Below, one piece after another: positions 36,759 through 46,687 of a stretch of DNA of 64,000 bases. The notes beneath the pieces were generated by a model. That model was not told the origin of the DNA and searched no databases. It saw nothing but the letters and a program-made list of their open reading frames with translations. Positions within the stretch are counted from its first letter, which is position 1. Each line of letters begins with the position of its first letter. Made by a program: the position numbers and the translations under genes. The stretch spans positions 1 through 64,000 of the forward strand of contig JAFDXX010000004.1 of assembly GCA_018267705.1 (NCBI GenBank), read 5' to 3'. This DNA is from Bacteroidota bacterium. Its GTDB lineage: Bacteria > Bacteroidota > Bacteroidia > Chitinophagales > Chitinophagaceae.

Positions 36759-38258
36759 ATGGAAATACAAAACAACATTGCCCCCACCATTCTATTTATT
36801 TTTGGCGGAAGCGGAGATTTAAACAACAGAAAACTTACGCCGGCATTATATAATTTATATATAGATAAATATTTGCCGCAACAATTTGTAGCAGTTGGTT
36901 TAGGAAGAACAAAATATAGCAATGAAGTATATAGAGAAAAATTATACAATGGCATAAAGCAGTTTAGCAGAAGGCAAGATAGTGTTAATGAAGAATGGAA
37001 AAGCTTTAGCGAAAAAATACAATACATTGCAATGGATGGAGAAGATGCAACAGCCTATCAACAATTATCGGCATTTGTAGAAACAAAACAAAATGAATGG
37101 AATGCCGAAATAAATATATTGTTTTATTTAGCAGTTGCACCACAATTAGTACCCGATATTGTACAAAATTTAGGCAAACTAAAATTATGTAGCAATACTA
37201 CATGCACACGTATTGTTATTGAAAAACCTTTTGGCCATAACTTACAAAGTGCACATGAATTAAATATATTATTAAAAAACACATTTAAAGAAGAACAGAT
37301 TTATAGAATAGATCACTATCTCGGAAAAAGCACTGTTCAAAATATTTTAGCATTACGTTTTGCCAATGCCTTATTTGAACCAATATGGAATAGAAATTAT
37401 ATAGATCATGTACAAATAACCAATGCCGAAATAGTTGGTGTAGAAGAACGTGGAGGTTATTATGAAAAAAGCGGAGCATTACGAGACATGGTTCAAAATC
37501 ATATATTACAATTAATTTGTATGATTGCAATGGAAGCTCCCGTAAATTTTGATGCTAATGAAATACGAAATAAAAAGGTAGATGTTTTAAATGCTATTAG
37601 AAAATATACCAAAGAAGAAGTGCATGCACATGCCGTACGCGGACAATATGCGGCAGGTTGGATGAAAGGAGAAAAAACAAAAGCATATAGAGAAGAAGAT
37701 AATGTAAGCCCTCAATCAAATACCGAAACATTTGCAGCAGCTAAATTTTTTGTAGACAACTGGCGTTGGCAAGGCGTTCCTTTTTATGTTAGAACAGGAA
37801 AACATTTACATGAAAAAACAACACGCATAACCATTCAATTTAAACAAGCTCCCGATTTTGCTTTTCCACCAGAAGCTTCAGAAACATGGAGGCATAATCG
37901 ATTAACTATTAGCATTCAACCTGATATGGATATTCGCATACGTTTTCAAGCAAAAAAACCCGGACAAGGAATTTTTTTAATGCCCGTAAATATGGTATTT
38001 AATTACAATGATGATAATGGAAATACACACGAACCAGAAGCTTATGAAACATTATTATTAGATACAATGGAAGGCAATGCTACTTTATTTATGAGAGATG
38101 ATCAGGTAGAAGCAGCATGGAAAATTATTATGCCAATTATTGAAGCATGGGAAACAAGACCACCTGTTGATTTTCCTAACTATGCACCCGATAGTTGGGG
38201 ACCCGAAGATGCTGAAGCATTAATTGCAAGAGATGGATTTAATTGGGCAAACCTTTAA
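36759..38258 (+). CDS. zwf: Glucose-6-phosphate dehydrogenase
   Basis: This 499-residue enzyme has N-terminal [20 protein letters not shown] (about 15-34), the G6PD form of the dinucleotide motif with Gly in place of the usual Ala. The active-site signature [13 protein letters not shown] follows near 184-196. EKPFGHNL near 151-158 is also intact. It makes NADPH and 6-phosphogluconolactone. It is coupled to gnd upstream. Confidence 0.96.
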   Translation: MEIQNNIAPTILFIFGGSGDLNNRKLTPALYNLYIDKYLPQQFVAVGLGRTKYSNEVYREKLYNGIKQFSRRQDSVNEEWKSFSEKIQYIAMDGEDATAYQQLSAFVETKQNEWNAEINILFYLAVAPQLVPDIVQNLGKLKLCSNTTCTRIVIEKPFGHNLQSAHELNILLKNTFKEEQIYRIDHYLGKSTVQNILALRFANALFEPIWNRNYIDHVQITNAEIVGVEERGGYYEKSGALRDMVQNHILQLICMIAMEAPVNFDANEIRNKKVDVLNAIRKYTKEEVHAHAVRGQYAAGWMKGEKTKAYREEDNVSPQSNTETFAAAKFFVDNWRWQGVPFYVRTGKHLHEKTTRITIQFKQAPDFAFPPEASETWRHNRLTISIQPDMDIRIRFQAKKPGQGIFLMPVNMVFNYNDDNGNTHEPEAYETLLLDTMEGNATLFMRDDQVEAAWKIIMPIIEAWETRPPVDFPNYAPDSWGPEDAEALIARDGFNWANL

Positions 38259-38348
38259 AACAAATTTAATTATTTAAAAATTTAACGTAATTGTTTTTAA
38301 ATAGTATAAACCTATCTTTTATATTTACAATCTTATTGGTATAACTAA

Positions 38349-39200
38349 ATGCGAAAAATAGTTTTTGTAATATTATTCATAATCGCTACTACTTCTTTAA
38401 AAGCTCAAGTATACGATACATACGAACATGCAGGAGAATTTGGTATTAGTATTGGTGCTGCACATTATTTTGGTGATTTAAATAATACAGGAGCTTTAAA
38501 TAAACCAAAATTTGCTGCCGGAATTTTTTATAATAGGCAACTTAATAATTATATTTCTATAAGAATTAATGGAAATTACAGTATGCTGGGTTATTCCGAT
38601 GCATATAGTGAAAACCCTGTACAAAGAATTAGAAATTTAAGTTTTAATACCAATGTTTGGGAAATTAGTGCAAGCGGTATATTTAATTTTTTCAGATTTG
38701 TTCCGGGCTTTCCCGAATTTAGTTTTACACCTTATGTTGGTGTAGGAATTGGTGCTTTTAATTTTGATCCGTACACTTATTTAAGTGGGCAAAAAATTTA
38801 TTTACGTCCATTAGGAACAGAAGGGCAAGGAAGCCCATTGTATCCAAACTTAAAACCATATAGTAGTGTTGCTATGTGTATTCCTTTTACCGTTGGATTT
38901 AAAAAAGCATTAAATGAAAAGATAAATATTTTTGCAGAAGTATCTTATCGGTTTACTAATACAGATTATTTAGATGATGTTGGCGGCGTATATGCCCCCG
39001 ATGCATTTTCTCCGGTTGATGCAAATGGTAATCCGTCAACTTGGTTTTTATTGCAAGATAGAAGTTATGAAACAACCAGTACACCTATTGGCGTTAAAGG
39101 AAGACAAAGAGGTGTTGGCGGTTCTCATAAAGATTCTTTCGCAAGTATGCAATTCGGTATTTCTTTTAACCTGCAATCTTATCGTTGCCCTAGAAATTAA
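38349..39200 (+). CDS. DUF6089-family outer-membrane beta-barrel protein
   Basis: The 283-residue protein has a signal peptide of about 19 residues (ending SLKAQ), then a small OmpA/OprF-like beta-barrel. The family feature GEFGISIGAAHYFGDLN lies near 28-44, and FTPYVGVGIGAFNFDPY near 125-141. It ends in an aromatic/hydrophobic strand. DUF6089 proteins are typical of Bacteroidota and have no known enzymatic role. It stands apart from zwf by 90 bp. Confidence 0.8.
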   Translation: MRKIVFVILFIIATTSLKAQVYDTYEHAGEFGISIGAAHYFGDLNNTGALNKPKFAAGIFYNRQLNNYISIRINGNYSMLGYSDAYSENPVQRIRNLSFNTNVWEISASGIFNFFRFVPGFPEFSFTPYVGVGIGAFNFDPYTYLSGQKIYLRPLGTEGQGSPLYPNLKPYSSVAMCIPFTVGFKKALNEKINIFAEVSYRFTNTDYLDDVGGVYAPDAFSPVDANGNPSTWFLLQDRSYETTSTPIGVKGRQRGVGGSHKDSFASMQFGISFNLQSYRCPRN

Positions 39201-39302
39201 TTTTTAGAAATTTCAATTATACATTTATCATTCGCTTCAAAAACAACGAGATGATGTTTTTAATTTTATTTAAAATGATGATATAAGTTAATTCGATTAT
39301 GG

Positions 39303-39911
39303 TTATTCACTCCACTCGCCGGCTCCTTGCCTAATTATTTCATAAGGCTCATTAGTACAATCAATAACTGTAGAGGGCGTCATTCCGCCAATGCCACCAT
39401 CAATTACTATATCAACTATACCTTTAAAATTTTCATATATTAATTCGGGGTCAGTATATTCTTCTATCATTTCTCCTGGTAATGATGCCGATAAAAGCGG
39501 ATGTTGTAATTCGTGTACAATAGTTCTTGCAATATTATTATCAGGTATTCTTAAACCAATTGTATTTTTTTTACTCTTTAAAATTTTAGGTACTTCTTTG
39601 CTTGCGGGTAAAATAAAAGTATAAGGCCCCGGTAAATAACTTTTTAATATGCGGTATAAAGAAGTAGAAATGCTTTTAGTGTAATTGCTTAAATTACTTA
39701 GGTCATAACAAATAAAACTTAGTTGAGCTTTAGTAGGTTCAATATTTTTTATACGTGCAATTTTTTCTGTGGCTTTATGCTGAAAAATATCACACCCCAA
39801 ACCATAAATAGTATCGGTTGGATAAATTATAACACCTCCGTCTAATAAACATTCTACCACAGTTTTAATGTGGCGTATATTGGGGTTATCTGGATGAATG
39901 TGTAATAACAT
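39303..39911 (-). CDS. L-threonylcarbamoyladenylate synthase (Sua5/YciO/YrdC family)
   Basis: The 202-residue YrdC-type protein has GGVIIYPTDTIYGLGCD near 28-44, the KxR-type contact region near IKNIEPTKAQLSF, and SLPGEMIEEYTDPE near 141-154. These enzymes make threonylcarbamoyl-AMP for the t6A37 modification of tRNA. The sequence is closer to the short YciO/YrdC form without the Sua5 C-terminal domain, so TsaC activity is probable but YciO is possible. Confidence 0.85.
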   Translation of the reverse strand: MLLHIHPDNPNIRHIKTVVECLLDGGVIIYPTDTIYGLGCDIFQHKATEKIARIKNIEPTKAQLSFICYDLSNLSNYTKSISTSLYRILKSYLPGPYTFILPASKEVPKILKSKKNTIGLRIPDNNIARTIVHELQHPLLSASLPGEMIEEYTDPELIYENFKGIVDIVIDGGIGGMTPSTVIDCTNEPYEIIRQGAGEWSE

Positions 39912-39953
39912 ATTATTAATTTGTACTAAAACTTATTGCAAAACATAAAACAA

Positions 39954-39982
39954 AAAGCTCATCCATAAATTGGTTGAGCTTT
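39954..39982 (-). terminator. Hairpin terminator downstream of the THX gene
   Basis: AAAGCTCA (39954-39961) pairs with TGAGCTTT (39975-39982), and CCA/TGG inside can extend the stem. It lies 25 bp downstream of the THX gene stop in the - direction and reads into T-rich sequence on that strand. Confidence 0.7.
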
Positions 39983-40007
39983 AATTTCTTATACTGTCAA
40001 AATAGTA

Positions 40008-40115
40008 TTAAGCTGTTTTTTTAGCGGCAGGTTTTTTTGTTGCATGTGGCCTGCTTTTACCAAAAGATCCTTTAAAACGCTTTCCTTTTGCAGTTTTTTT
40101 GTCGCCTCTACCCAT
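40008..40115 (-). CDS. Small ribosomal subunit protein bTHX
   Basis: This 35-residue, very basic protein starts MGRGDKKTAKGKRFKGSFGK and ends in a Lys/Ala-rich tail (KKPAAKKTA). It matches the THX proteins of Bacteroidota, which sit in a cavity of the 30S head and stabilise rRNA. It is too short for usual gene-finding limits. It lies between two hairpin terminators and has its own short transcript unit. A TATTTTTG box on the - strand (40156-40149) could be its promoter but overlaps the T-run of the upstream terminator. Confidence 0.88.
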   Translation of the reverse strand: MGRGDKKTAKGKRFKGSFGKSRPHATKKPAAKKTA

Positions 40116-40162
40116 TGTTGTTTTTTTTAATTTAATAAATTTATTTGGCAAAAATAAAAAAA

Positions 40163-40180
40163 TCCTGCCTAATGGCAGGA
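40163..40180 (-). terminator. Rho-independent terminator of the HU gene
   Basis: TCCTGCC (40163-40169) and GGCAGGA (40174-40180) form a 7-bp GC-rich stem with a 4-nt loop. On the - strand the stem is followed by TTTTTTTATTTTTG, a typical U-tract. It lies 25 bp after the HU stop in the - direction. Confidence 0.9.
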
Positions 40181-40204
40181 CTTTAATTTTTTGCTTGCAT
40201 TGAA

Positions 40205-40474
40205 TTATAGTTTTGCACTTAATTCTTTACCTGCTTTAAAGCGGGCAACTTTCTTTGCTTTAATTTTTATTGCAGCACCTGTTTGTGGGTTACGGCCTGT
40301 ACGAGCAGCACGTTTAGAAACAGAGAAAGTGCCAAAACCAACTAAAGTTACTTTACCACCACCTTTTAAAGTTTTAGTAACAGCTTCAATAAATGAATCT
40401 AAAGTAGCGTTAGCTTGTGTTTTTGTAATGCCTGCATCATCGGCAAGTTTTGCAATCAATTCTGCTTTGTTCAT
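40205..40474 (-). CDS. HU-family DNA-binding protein
   Basis: This is an 89-residue HU/IHF protein. The N-terminal [18 protein letters not shown] and the DNA-binding arm region [21 protein letters not shown] are canonical. It bends and compacts DNA as a dimer. It has a clear promoter (40507-40536) and a strong terminator, so it is a single-gene unit. The second HU-type gene at 49420 is more divergent. Confidence 0.95.
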   Translation of the reverse strand: MNKAELIAKLADDAGITKTQANATLDSFIEAVTKTLKGGGKVTLVGFGTFSVSKRAARTGRNPQTGAAIKIKAKKVARFKAGKELSAKL

Positions 40475-40506
40475 AGATGTTTTTTTAATGAGTTATTTAA
40501 CTGTAA

Positions 40507-40536
40507 CAAATGTAGTTGCTTTTGGTTTTCAGCAAA
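40507..40536 (-). promoter_or_regulatory. Promoter of the HU gene
   Basis: On the - strand TTTG (40536-40533) is followed after 18 nt by TACATTTG (40514-40507), a good match to the Bacteroidota promoter with spacing one or two bases short of usual. It gives a leader of about 27 nt before the ATG at 40474. The remainder of the 295-bp gap between the HU gene and the next gene holds nothing I can identify. Confidence 0.65.
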
Positions 40537-40769
40537 ATTTATTTACTAAAATTTTATTTATTGCTAATTGTTGAAACCATTATAAATAAAGGGTTTTAAA
40601 AGAATTTATTTGTGAGAGATGTGGTAACATAAAAGTTTAGATTGCCTGTAATGCAGTGGTAGCAATAGTTTTAGCGTTTTTAATGCTGAAATCCTTTGTT
40701 TATAAGGGTTTGAAAGAAATATAGGGAAGTTGATTGATTAAGAAAATAATGTTCTAAATCTATCCACAT

Positions 40770-41075
40770 TCAATTCACAACCTGCATTAAAGAGCGAAAA
40801 GCAACAATTTGGTTGCCCCATTTATCGGTGGTTTCTTTTTTTAAAGTTGCTGAAAATTTTTCTACATAACGGTTATATAGTGCTTTGCTTTCTGCAAAAT
40901 ATTGTATGGCATAAGTTACACCTTCTGATTCATCGGTTTCTAAAACACGTACAAATTGATGTTTAGAAAAACATTCGGTTGCCATAACATTGGGTATATG
41001 TTTTTCTTGCATCCACTGTAACCATTGTTTGTGAATTGCATGATGTACATGTGTTGTTACGTTATAAATAAACAT
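40770..41075 (-). CDS. DUF4286-family protein
   Basis: This 101-residue protein starts MFIYNVTTHVHHAIHKQWLQW and carries the DUF4286 core (IPNVMATECFSKHQFVRVL, then GVTYAIQYFAESKALYNRY). It is a small alpha/beta protein resembling ferredoxin-like or dabb folds, common in Bacteroidota and with no known function. It lies 2 bp downstream of xth, so the two are co-transcribed. Confidence 0.85.
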   Translation of the reverse strand: MFIYNVTTHVHHAIHKQWLQWMQEKHIPNVMATECFSKHQFVRVLETDESEGVTYAIQYFAESKALYNRYVEKFSATLKKETTDKWGNQIVAFRSLMQVVN

Positions 41076-41077
41076 AG

Positions 41078-41848
41078 TTAATTTTTTAGTTCAAGATAAA
41101 TAGGGCAATGATCACTGTGCTTTACATCAGGATAAATTTTTGCATCTACAATTTTATTTTTCAAATTTTCTGTAACACTTATGTAATCTATCCTCCATCC
41201 TTTATTTTGTAAGCGTACACTGGGAAAACGCTGGCTCCACCAACTATATGCTCCTGTTGCTTCGGGGTGCATATATCGAAATGTATCAACAAAACCATTG
41301 CTTAAAAATTTATCCATCCATGCTCTTTCTTCTGGCAAAAAACCCGATGAGTTTTTATTTCCTTTTGGATCGTGTATATCAATAGGGGTATGTGCAATAT
41401 TATAATCACCGGTTATAATTAATTGCGGCCTTGTTTTTTTTAATTTGTTTAAATAATTTAAAAACTCATCTAGCCATTGGTATTTATATGTTTGCCTTTC
41501 ATCTCCACTTGTGCCACTAGGAAAGTATGCGTTAATTAAAGTACGATTGCCAAAGTCAAGCCTAATAACTCTTCCCTCAAAATCGCTTTGTTCTATTTTA
41601 TTGCCAAACTCAATATTGTCGGGTTGTATTTTAGTAAATACGGCAACGCCGCTATAGCCTTTTTTTTGTGCAGAGAACCAATAACTATTATAACCTAGTT
41701 GTTCAATTAAATGATATTCAACATCATCTTTATTGGCTTTGGTTTCTTGTATGCAAATAATATCTGCAGGATTTGTTTGTAACCAATTTATAAAACCTTT
41801 TTTCATAGCTGCACGAATGCCGTTGGTATTGTATGAAATGATACGCAT
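41078..41848 (-). CDS. xth: Exodeoxyribonuclease III
   Basis: This 256-residue enzyme of the EEP superfamily has SYNTNGIRAAMKKG (4-17), CIQETKA near 32-38 (catalytic Glu), ITGDYNIAH near 143-151, WRIDYISV and the final SDHCPIYLEL. It is the AP endonuclease/3'-exonuclease of base-excision repair. All key acids and the final His are present. It is in a unit with a DUF4286 gene. Confidence 0.94.
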   Translation of the reverse strand: MRIISYNTNGIRAAMKKGFINWLQTNPADIICIQETKANKDDVEYHLIEQLGYNSYWFSAQKKGYSGVAVFTKIQPDNIEFGNKIEQSDFEGRVIRLDFGNRTLINAYFPSGTSGDERQTYKYQWLDEFLNYLNKLKKTRPQLIITGDYNIAHTPIDIHDPKGNKNSSGFLPEERAWMDKFLSNGFVDTFRYMHPEATGAYSWWSQRFPSVRLQNKGWRIDYISVTENLKNKIVDAKIYPDVKHSDHCPIYLELKN

Positions 41849-41886
41849 AAATTAATTTAAATATTTAAATTATATTAAAATAATAA

Positions 41887-42699
41887 CTACTCTATTTTTT
41901 TTCCTGTTGGAATTGTTACACCTAAACTTAAAATTATTTCATATGTGCCAAACATTTGCCTTGCTTTTCCTTGATAAACACCTAAACCGGTATAGCTTGC
42001 GTAATCTAATTTATTAGCAAGTTCTAAATAAACAGATTTAAAAAAAGTGCTTCTTATAGCAGCTTCTGCACCAATATTCCATCCACCAATTTGAAAGTGA
42101 GGATCGTTGGGTTTATTAAAAAACATATTTTCAACATGTGGAATTACAGGGCCAATTCCTCCTTTTACAAAACCATCTATTTTAAAATTTTTATTAGCCG
42201 ATTCGTGTAATTGATAACGCTTCACTAAATTAAATAATAAAAAATTAGCTCCGTTATTTAAGTAATAAAGAAACCCGTTGGCTTGGTTAAAAGCAATAGT
42301 TGTATCCACTTGTCTACCACCTAAAGTACCAACCAAATGTGCGTTTTGATTAGAGATGATATATTTAGTATGATCAAAATTAATTTCAAAAAATAAATTC
42401 TTTTTTCTGTTAATTAAAAAACCTAAACGATAATTGTATTGCGGTATAGAAATAGGAATACTAAAAAGCCCTTCATCCCAACCAATATGATCGTGTGCCG
42501 TAATGCTTTTTAACTTATAATCGTTACTTAATGACGGTTGCATTACCCGAACCGTACTATTGGTGTACCATTCTTTATTATAACCCCACGAAAAATAAAA
42601 TTCTCCTTTGCGATGTTTTTTCTTGTTATTTACTTGTGCAATTAAAGTAGTAGAAAGTGTTGCGGTTAAAACAAGCAACATGCTTAATCTCAGTTTCAT
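41887..42699 (-). CDS. Putative outer-membrane beta-barrel protein
   Basis: The frame starts at a TTG (42723), but ATG at 42699 gives MKLRLSMLLVLTATLSTTLIAQ, a clean signal peptide, so 270 residues are likely. The rest alternates polar and aromatic residues in beta-strand fashion (FYFSWGYNKEWYT, YRLGFLINRKKNLFFEINFDHTKY) and ends with ILSLGVTIPTGKKIE. It resembles Bacteroidota porin-like small barrels, but I cannot assign a family. It is 38 bp upstream of xth on the same strand. Confidence 0.65.
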   Translation of the reverse strand: MKLRLSMLLVLTATLSTTLIAQVNNKKKHRKGEFYFSWGYNKEWYTNSTVRVMQPSLSNDYKLKSITAHDHIGWDEGLFSIPISIPQYNYRLGFLINRKKNLFFEINFDHTKYIISNQNAHLVGTLGGRQVDTTIAFNQANGFLYYLNNGANFLLFNLVKRYQLHESANKNFKIDGFVKGGIGPVIPHVENMFFNKPNDPHFQIGGWNIGAEAAIRSTFFKSVYLELANKLDYASYTGLGVYQGKARQMFGTYEIILSLGVTIPTGKKIE

Positions 42700-42799
42700 G
42701 AATAAAATAATTATTTGCTGCAAAAGTATAAGTTAATTAATTGCTTGAAGTTGGAAAACAATTTGTTTATACGGTACTTTGCTTTAAATAAATAATTAA

Positions 42800-43519
42800 A
42801 TGGGAAAAATAGATAAAGTAGGTATTGCAAAAGAACATATTTATTTAGATGGCCCTAAGCCAAGAATGTTTGAGTTTAGATTTGTTTTAAGAGTAGCTGC
42901 AGAATTTATTAAAGGCTTTAGGAAATTACATTTTGCGGGCCCGTGTATTACAGTGTTTGGCAGTGCAAGATTTGATGAAAATAATGAGCACTACATTGCA
43001 GCACGAGAATTTGGCAAACGCATTGCTAATATTGGTTTCACAACAATGAGTGGCGGTGGCCCGGGCATTATGGAAGCCGCTAACAGAGGGGCTTTTGAAA
43101 ACGGAGGAAGATCGGTAGGGTGTAATATAAAATTACCTTTTGAGCAAAAACCGAATCCTTATGTACATACCAGCATAACGTTTAATCATTTTTTTGTTAG
43201 AAAAACAATTATGATAAAATATTCTTATGCATTTGTTATTATGCCCGGTGGTTTTGGAACAATGGATGAATTTTTTGAAACCTTAACGTTGGTACAAACT
43301 AAAACCATAAAAAGTTTTCCTATTGTGCTATACGGTAAAAGTTTTTATGCAGAAATGTGGCAAGCTATTCAAGAAATGAGTAAAGCGGGAACCATTTCTC
43401 CCGAAGATTTAAAATTGGTTTTATATACTGATGATATTGATGATGCTATTGAACATATTCAAAAATATGTTTCTGATAATTATAAAACACATAAAAGAAG
43501 ATGGTGGTGGTTTGAATAA
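42800..43519 (+). CDS. LOG-family (TIGR00730) protein
   Basis: The 239-residue Rossmann-fold protein has TMSGGGPGIMEAANRGAFENGG near 77-98 and PGGFGTMDEFFE near 149-160. These are the two motifs of cytokinin-riboside-monophosphate phosphoribohydrolases (LOG) and of bacterial nucleotide 5'-monophosphate nucleosidases. An N-terminal extension of about 35 residues precedes the fold. It probably releases a base from a nucleotide. The substrate is unknown. Confidence 0.87.
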   Translation: MGKIDKVGIAKEHIYLDGPKPRMFEFRFVLRVAAEFIKGFRKLHFAGPCITVFGSARFDENNEHYIAAREFGKRIANIGFTTMSGGGPGIMEAANRGAFENGGRSVGCNIKLPFEQKPNPYVHTSITFNHFFVRKTIMIKYSYAFVIMPGGFGTMDEFFETLTLVQTKTIKSFPIVLYGKSFYAEMWQAIQEMSKAGTISPEDLKLVLYTDDIDDAIEHIQKYVSDNYKTHKRRWWWFE

Positions 43520-43551
43520 AATACGTACACGTTAACAAAATAATTGATTGG

Positions 43552-46500
43552 ATGAAAAGATTTACTATTCCAAAATTGGCCAAGAAGTTTTTTAAAATTT
43601 CCGGCCTAACTATAGGCAGCATTTTATTATTAATGTTTTTGTTACCTTTTTTGTTTCCCGATTTTGTTTCTAAAAAAATTAAAATGTGGGCAAACAATGC
43701 CATAACAACAGAATTGAATTTTTCTAAAGCAAGATTATCTTTCTTTAATCATTTCCCTTCTCTAACATTAACCTTATATGATTGTTCACTAAAAGGGTCT
43801 AAGCCATTTGCAAATGATACATTAATTAATGCAAAAGAAATTGCATTGGGTATTAATCTTGCCAGTGTTTTTTCTTCACAAATAACTATTGATGAAATTT
43901 ATTTAACCAATAGTAATATTAATGTACAAGTAAGTGCAGACGGAATACCAAACTATAATATATATAATGCCGATACTACTGCAAGAGTAAAACAAGGAAA
44001 CGATTCAAGCAGTGCATCATTAAAAATTGAACGTATTGAAATTGATAAAAGCAACCTTATTTATAATGATAGATCTATTCCTATTTTAATTGATGCAAAA
44101 AATATTAATTATTTAGGAAAAGGAAATTTAAGTAAGGCCATTTTTGATTTAGCTTCTTCAATAAAAACCGATTCTTTTAATTTAAGTTATAATGGAGAAC
44201 ATTATATAGGTTCAAAAAAATTACAGGCTAATTTAGTTACCAAAATAAATACCAATTCATTATCATTCATTTTTGAAAAAAACGAATTAGTATTAAACAA
44301 ATTGCCATTTAGCTTTAACGGGAAGTTTGAGTTTATGAAAAATGGTTATGATATGAATTTTAAACTTAGCTCTGTTAATACAAATTTGTATGATGTGTTA
44401 AGTGCTGTTCCACCGGCTTATATGCCATGGTTTGAAAAAATGGATGCAAATGGTAAAACAGAAATTAATGCTTCATTAATGGGGCAATATATTGCTTCAA
44501 AAAATATAAAACCCAATTTGCAATTTTCATTCAATGTTTTTGATGGTTATTTAGATTATGAAAAAGCACCCGCATCATTAAAAAATCTATTATTTAAATT
44601 TTCTGCAAAACTTCCTCAACTTAATACCGATAGTTTAAAAATTGATTTAGATACTTTACATTTTACAGTTGATAAAAGTTATTTAAATGCTGCATTGCAT
44701 ACAGTTGGTATAAATCATATTAACGTAAAAGCCTTTGCAGATGCAGAGTTAGATGCAGAAAAATTATTTGAAGCCATAGGTATTAAAGAACTTGATGTAA
44801 AAGGAAATTATAAATGTAAGTTTAATGCAAACGGAAATTATTATACAAAAGTTGTACGCAACGGTATAAGAAAAGTAGATACGGTTATTGCAAGTATTCC
44901 TTCTTTTAATTTACAATCTTCATTTACTAATGGTTATGTAAAATACAAATCGGTTGCTAAGCCTGTTGAAAATATTAATTTTAATATCAATGCATCTTGT
45001 GTTGATAATAATTATAGTCATACTGTTTTTCTTATTGAAAATATTAATGCAACAGCAGCAGATAATTTTATAAAAGGGTATATAAAAGCAGGCGGAAATA
45101 AAAATATACCAATTGATGCTAATATTCAATCAAACATAAACTTAGCAAGTGTTAAAGAGTTTTATCCTTTATCTGAAATTGATTTAAAAGGAAAATTAAT
45201 TGCCCATTTAATTATGAAAGGCAATTTTAATACAGCAAAAAAAATATTTCCGGTTGCTGCTATTAATTTGAATTTGAACGATGGAAAAGTTCAAACAAAA
45301 TATTATCCAAGCCCTATTGATAAAATTAATGTAGCGGCAACAATTGTAAGTAAGCGAGGTTCGTTAAAAGACTTATCAATAGATATAAAGCCCATCAGTT
45401 TTATGTTTGAAGGGCAACCGTTTTTATTGCAAGCTAACATGCAAAATTTTACAAATATAAATTACAATATAAAAAGTAGCGGCGTTATAGATGTTGGTAA
45501 AATTTATAAAGTGTTTTCTAAAAAAGGAATTGATGTAAAAGGGCTCATTAAAACAAATCTTTCGTTACAGGGCACGCAAGCTAATGCAATTGCAAAAAAA
45601 TTCGATAAGCTATACAATGCAGGAACGTTATCATTGAAAAATTTTGCCGTAACAACAGATTATTTTCCTAAACCATTTTTAATAAAAAACGGAATACTTC
45701 GATTTGAACAAGATAAAATATGGTTGCAAAATATTGCCACCAATTATGGTAATTCAGATTTATTAATTAATGGATACCTTAATAATATTATTAATTATAC
45801 AATGAACGATAAAGAAACATTGCATGGAGAAATTGCATTAACTTCTAATACAGTTAATGTAAATGAATTTATGGCTTATGCAAATGACTCTTCTAAAAAT
45901 ACAAACACTAAGGCAGGCGTAGTAATGATTCCAACAAATCTATCAGTCACTGTCAATGCAAATGTTAACAAAATAAAGTATAATGATATTAGCCTTAACA
46001 ACTTTAAAGGTCAACTAATAATTGATTCAGGAATACTTAAATTAAATGAAACAGGATTTGATGTTATTGGAACAAAAGCTAATATGAATGCTGTGTATAA
46101 AAGTATAACACCCACAAAAGCATTGTTTGATTATAATATTAAAGCAACTGATTTTGATATAGCACGTGCTTATAAAGAAATTAAAATTTTTCATGATATG
46201 GCATCTGCTGCTGCCTACTGTAAAGGCATTGTTTCTATTAATTATCATTTAAAGGGAAGATTAGATGCAAATATGTTTCCGGTGTATCCGTCTATACAAG
46301 GTGGCGGAACATTATCATTACAAAAAATAAAAGTAAAAGGCTTTAAACTTTTTACGGCAGTAAGTAAAGCAACTAATAAAGACAGTCTTAATAATCCTGA
46401 TTTATCAAAAGTTGATATTAATACAACTATTGCCAATAATATTATTACAATAGAAAAAGTAAAAATGCGTGTATTTGGCTTCAGACCAAGGTTTGAAGGG

Positions 46501-46671
46501 CAAGTAAGTTTTGATGGTAAACTCAATTTAAAAGGAAGAGTAGGTTTACCACCATTGGGAATTTTTGGTATTCCGTTTTCAGTTACAGGCACACAAAATA
46601 ATCCGGTAATAAAATTAAAACGTAGTAATGCCGGTAAGTTAGAAGAAACAGAAGATAAAGAAGAGCAATAG
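43552..46671 (+). CDS. AsmA-family protein
   Basis: The 1039-residue protein has one N-terminal transmembrane anchor (about residues 15-37). A long beta-rich region follows, with the AsmA N-terminal block LTLYDCSLKG and a C-terminal AsmA_2-like part (GTLSLQKIKVKGFKLFTAVS). Such proteins span the periplasm and are thought to carry phospholipids between membranes or influence outer-membrane assembly. There is little similarity to a specific subtype. It starts 32 bp after the LOG gene and is convergent with rng. Confidence 0.8.
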   Translation: MKRFTIPKLAKKFFKISGLTIGSILLLMFLLPFLFPDFVSKKIKMWANNAITTELNFSKARLSFFNHFPSLTLTLYDCSLKGSKPFANDTLINAKEIALGINLASVFSSQITIDEIYLTNSNINVQVSADGIPNYNIYNADTTARVKQGNDSSSASLKIERIEIDKSNLIYNDRSIPILIDAKNINYLGKGNLSKAIFDLASSIKTDSFNLSYNGEHYIGSKKLQANLVTKINTNSLSFIFEKNELVLNKLPFSFNGKFEFMKNGYDMNFKLSSVNTNLYDVLSAVPPAYMPWFEKMDANGKTEINASLMGQYIASKNIKPNLQFSFNVFDGYLDYEKAPASLKNLLFKFSAKLPQLNTDSLKIDLDTLHFTVDKSYLNAALHTVGINHINVKAFADAELDAEKLFEAIGIKELDVKGNYKCKFNANGNYYTKVVRNGIRKVDTVIASIPSFNLQSSFTNGYVKYKSVAKPVENINFNINASCVDNNYSHTVFLIENINATAADNFIKGYIKAGGNKNIPIDANIQSNINLASVKEFYPLSEIDLKGKLIAHLIMKGNFNTAKKIFPVAAINLNLNDGKVQTKYYPSPIDKINVAATIVSKRGSLKDLSIDIKPISFMFEGQPFLLQANMQNFTNINYNIKSSGVIDVGKIYKVFSKKGIDVKGLIKTNLSLQGTQANAIAKKFDKLYNAGTLSLKNFAVTTDYFPKPFLIKNGILRFEQDKIWLQNIATNYGNSDLLINGYLNNIINYTMNDKETLHGEIALTSNTVNVNEFMAYANDSSKNTNTKAGVVMIPTNLSVTVNANVNKIKYNDISLNNFKGQLIIDSGILKLNETGFDVIGTKANMNAVYKSITPTKALFDYNIKATDFDIARAYKEIKIFHDMASAAAYCKGIVSINYHLKGRLDANMFPVYPSIQGGGTLSLQKIKVKGFKLFTAVSKATNKDSLNNPDLSKVDINTTIANNIITIEKVKMRVFGFRPRFEGQVSFDGKLNLKGRVGLPPLGIFGIPFSVTGTQNNPVIKLKRSNAGKLEETEDKEEQ

Positions 46672-46687
46672 TGTATTGTTGAATAAA

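Noticed and set aside
40149..40156. TATTTTTG box on the - strand before the THX gene
   Set aside because: It falls in the T-run of the HU terminator and has no -33 partner, so it is not called as a promoter.
40191..40574. 127-codon frame antisense to the HU gene
   Set aside because: Fully opposite a canonical HU gene and its promoter; a shadow frame.
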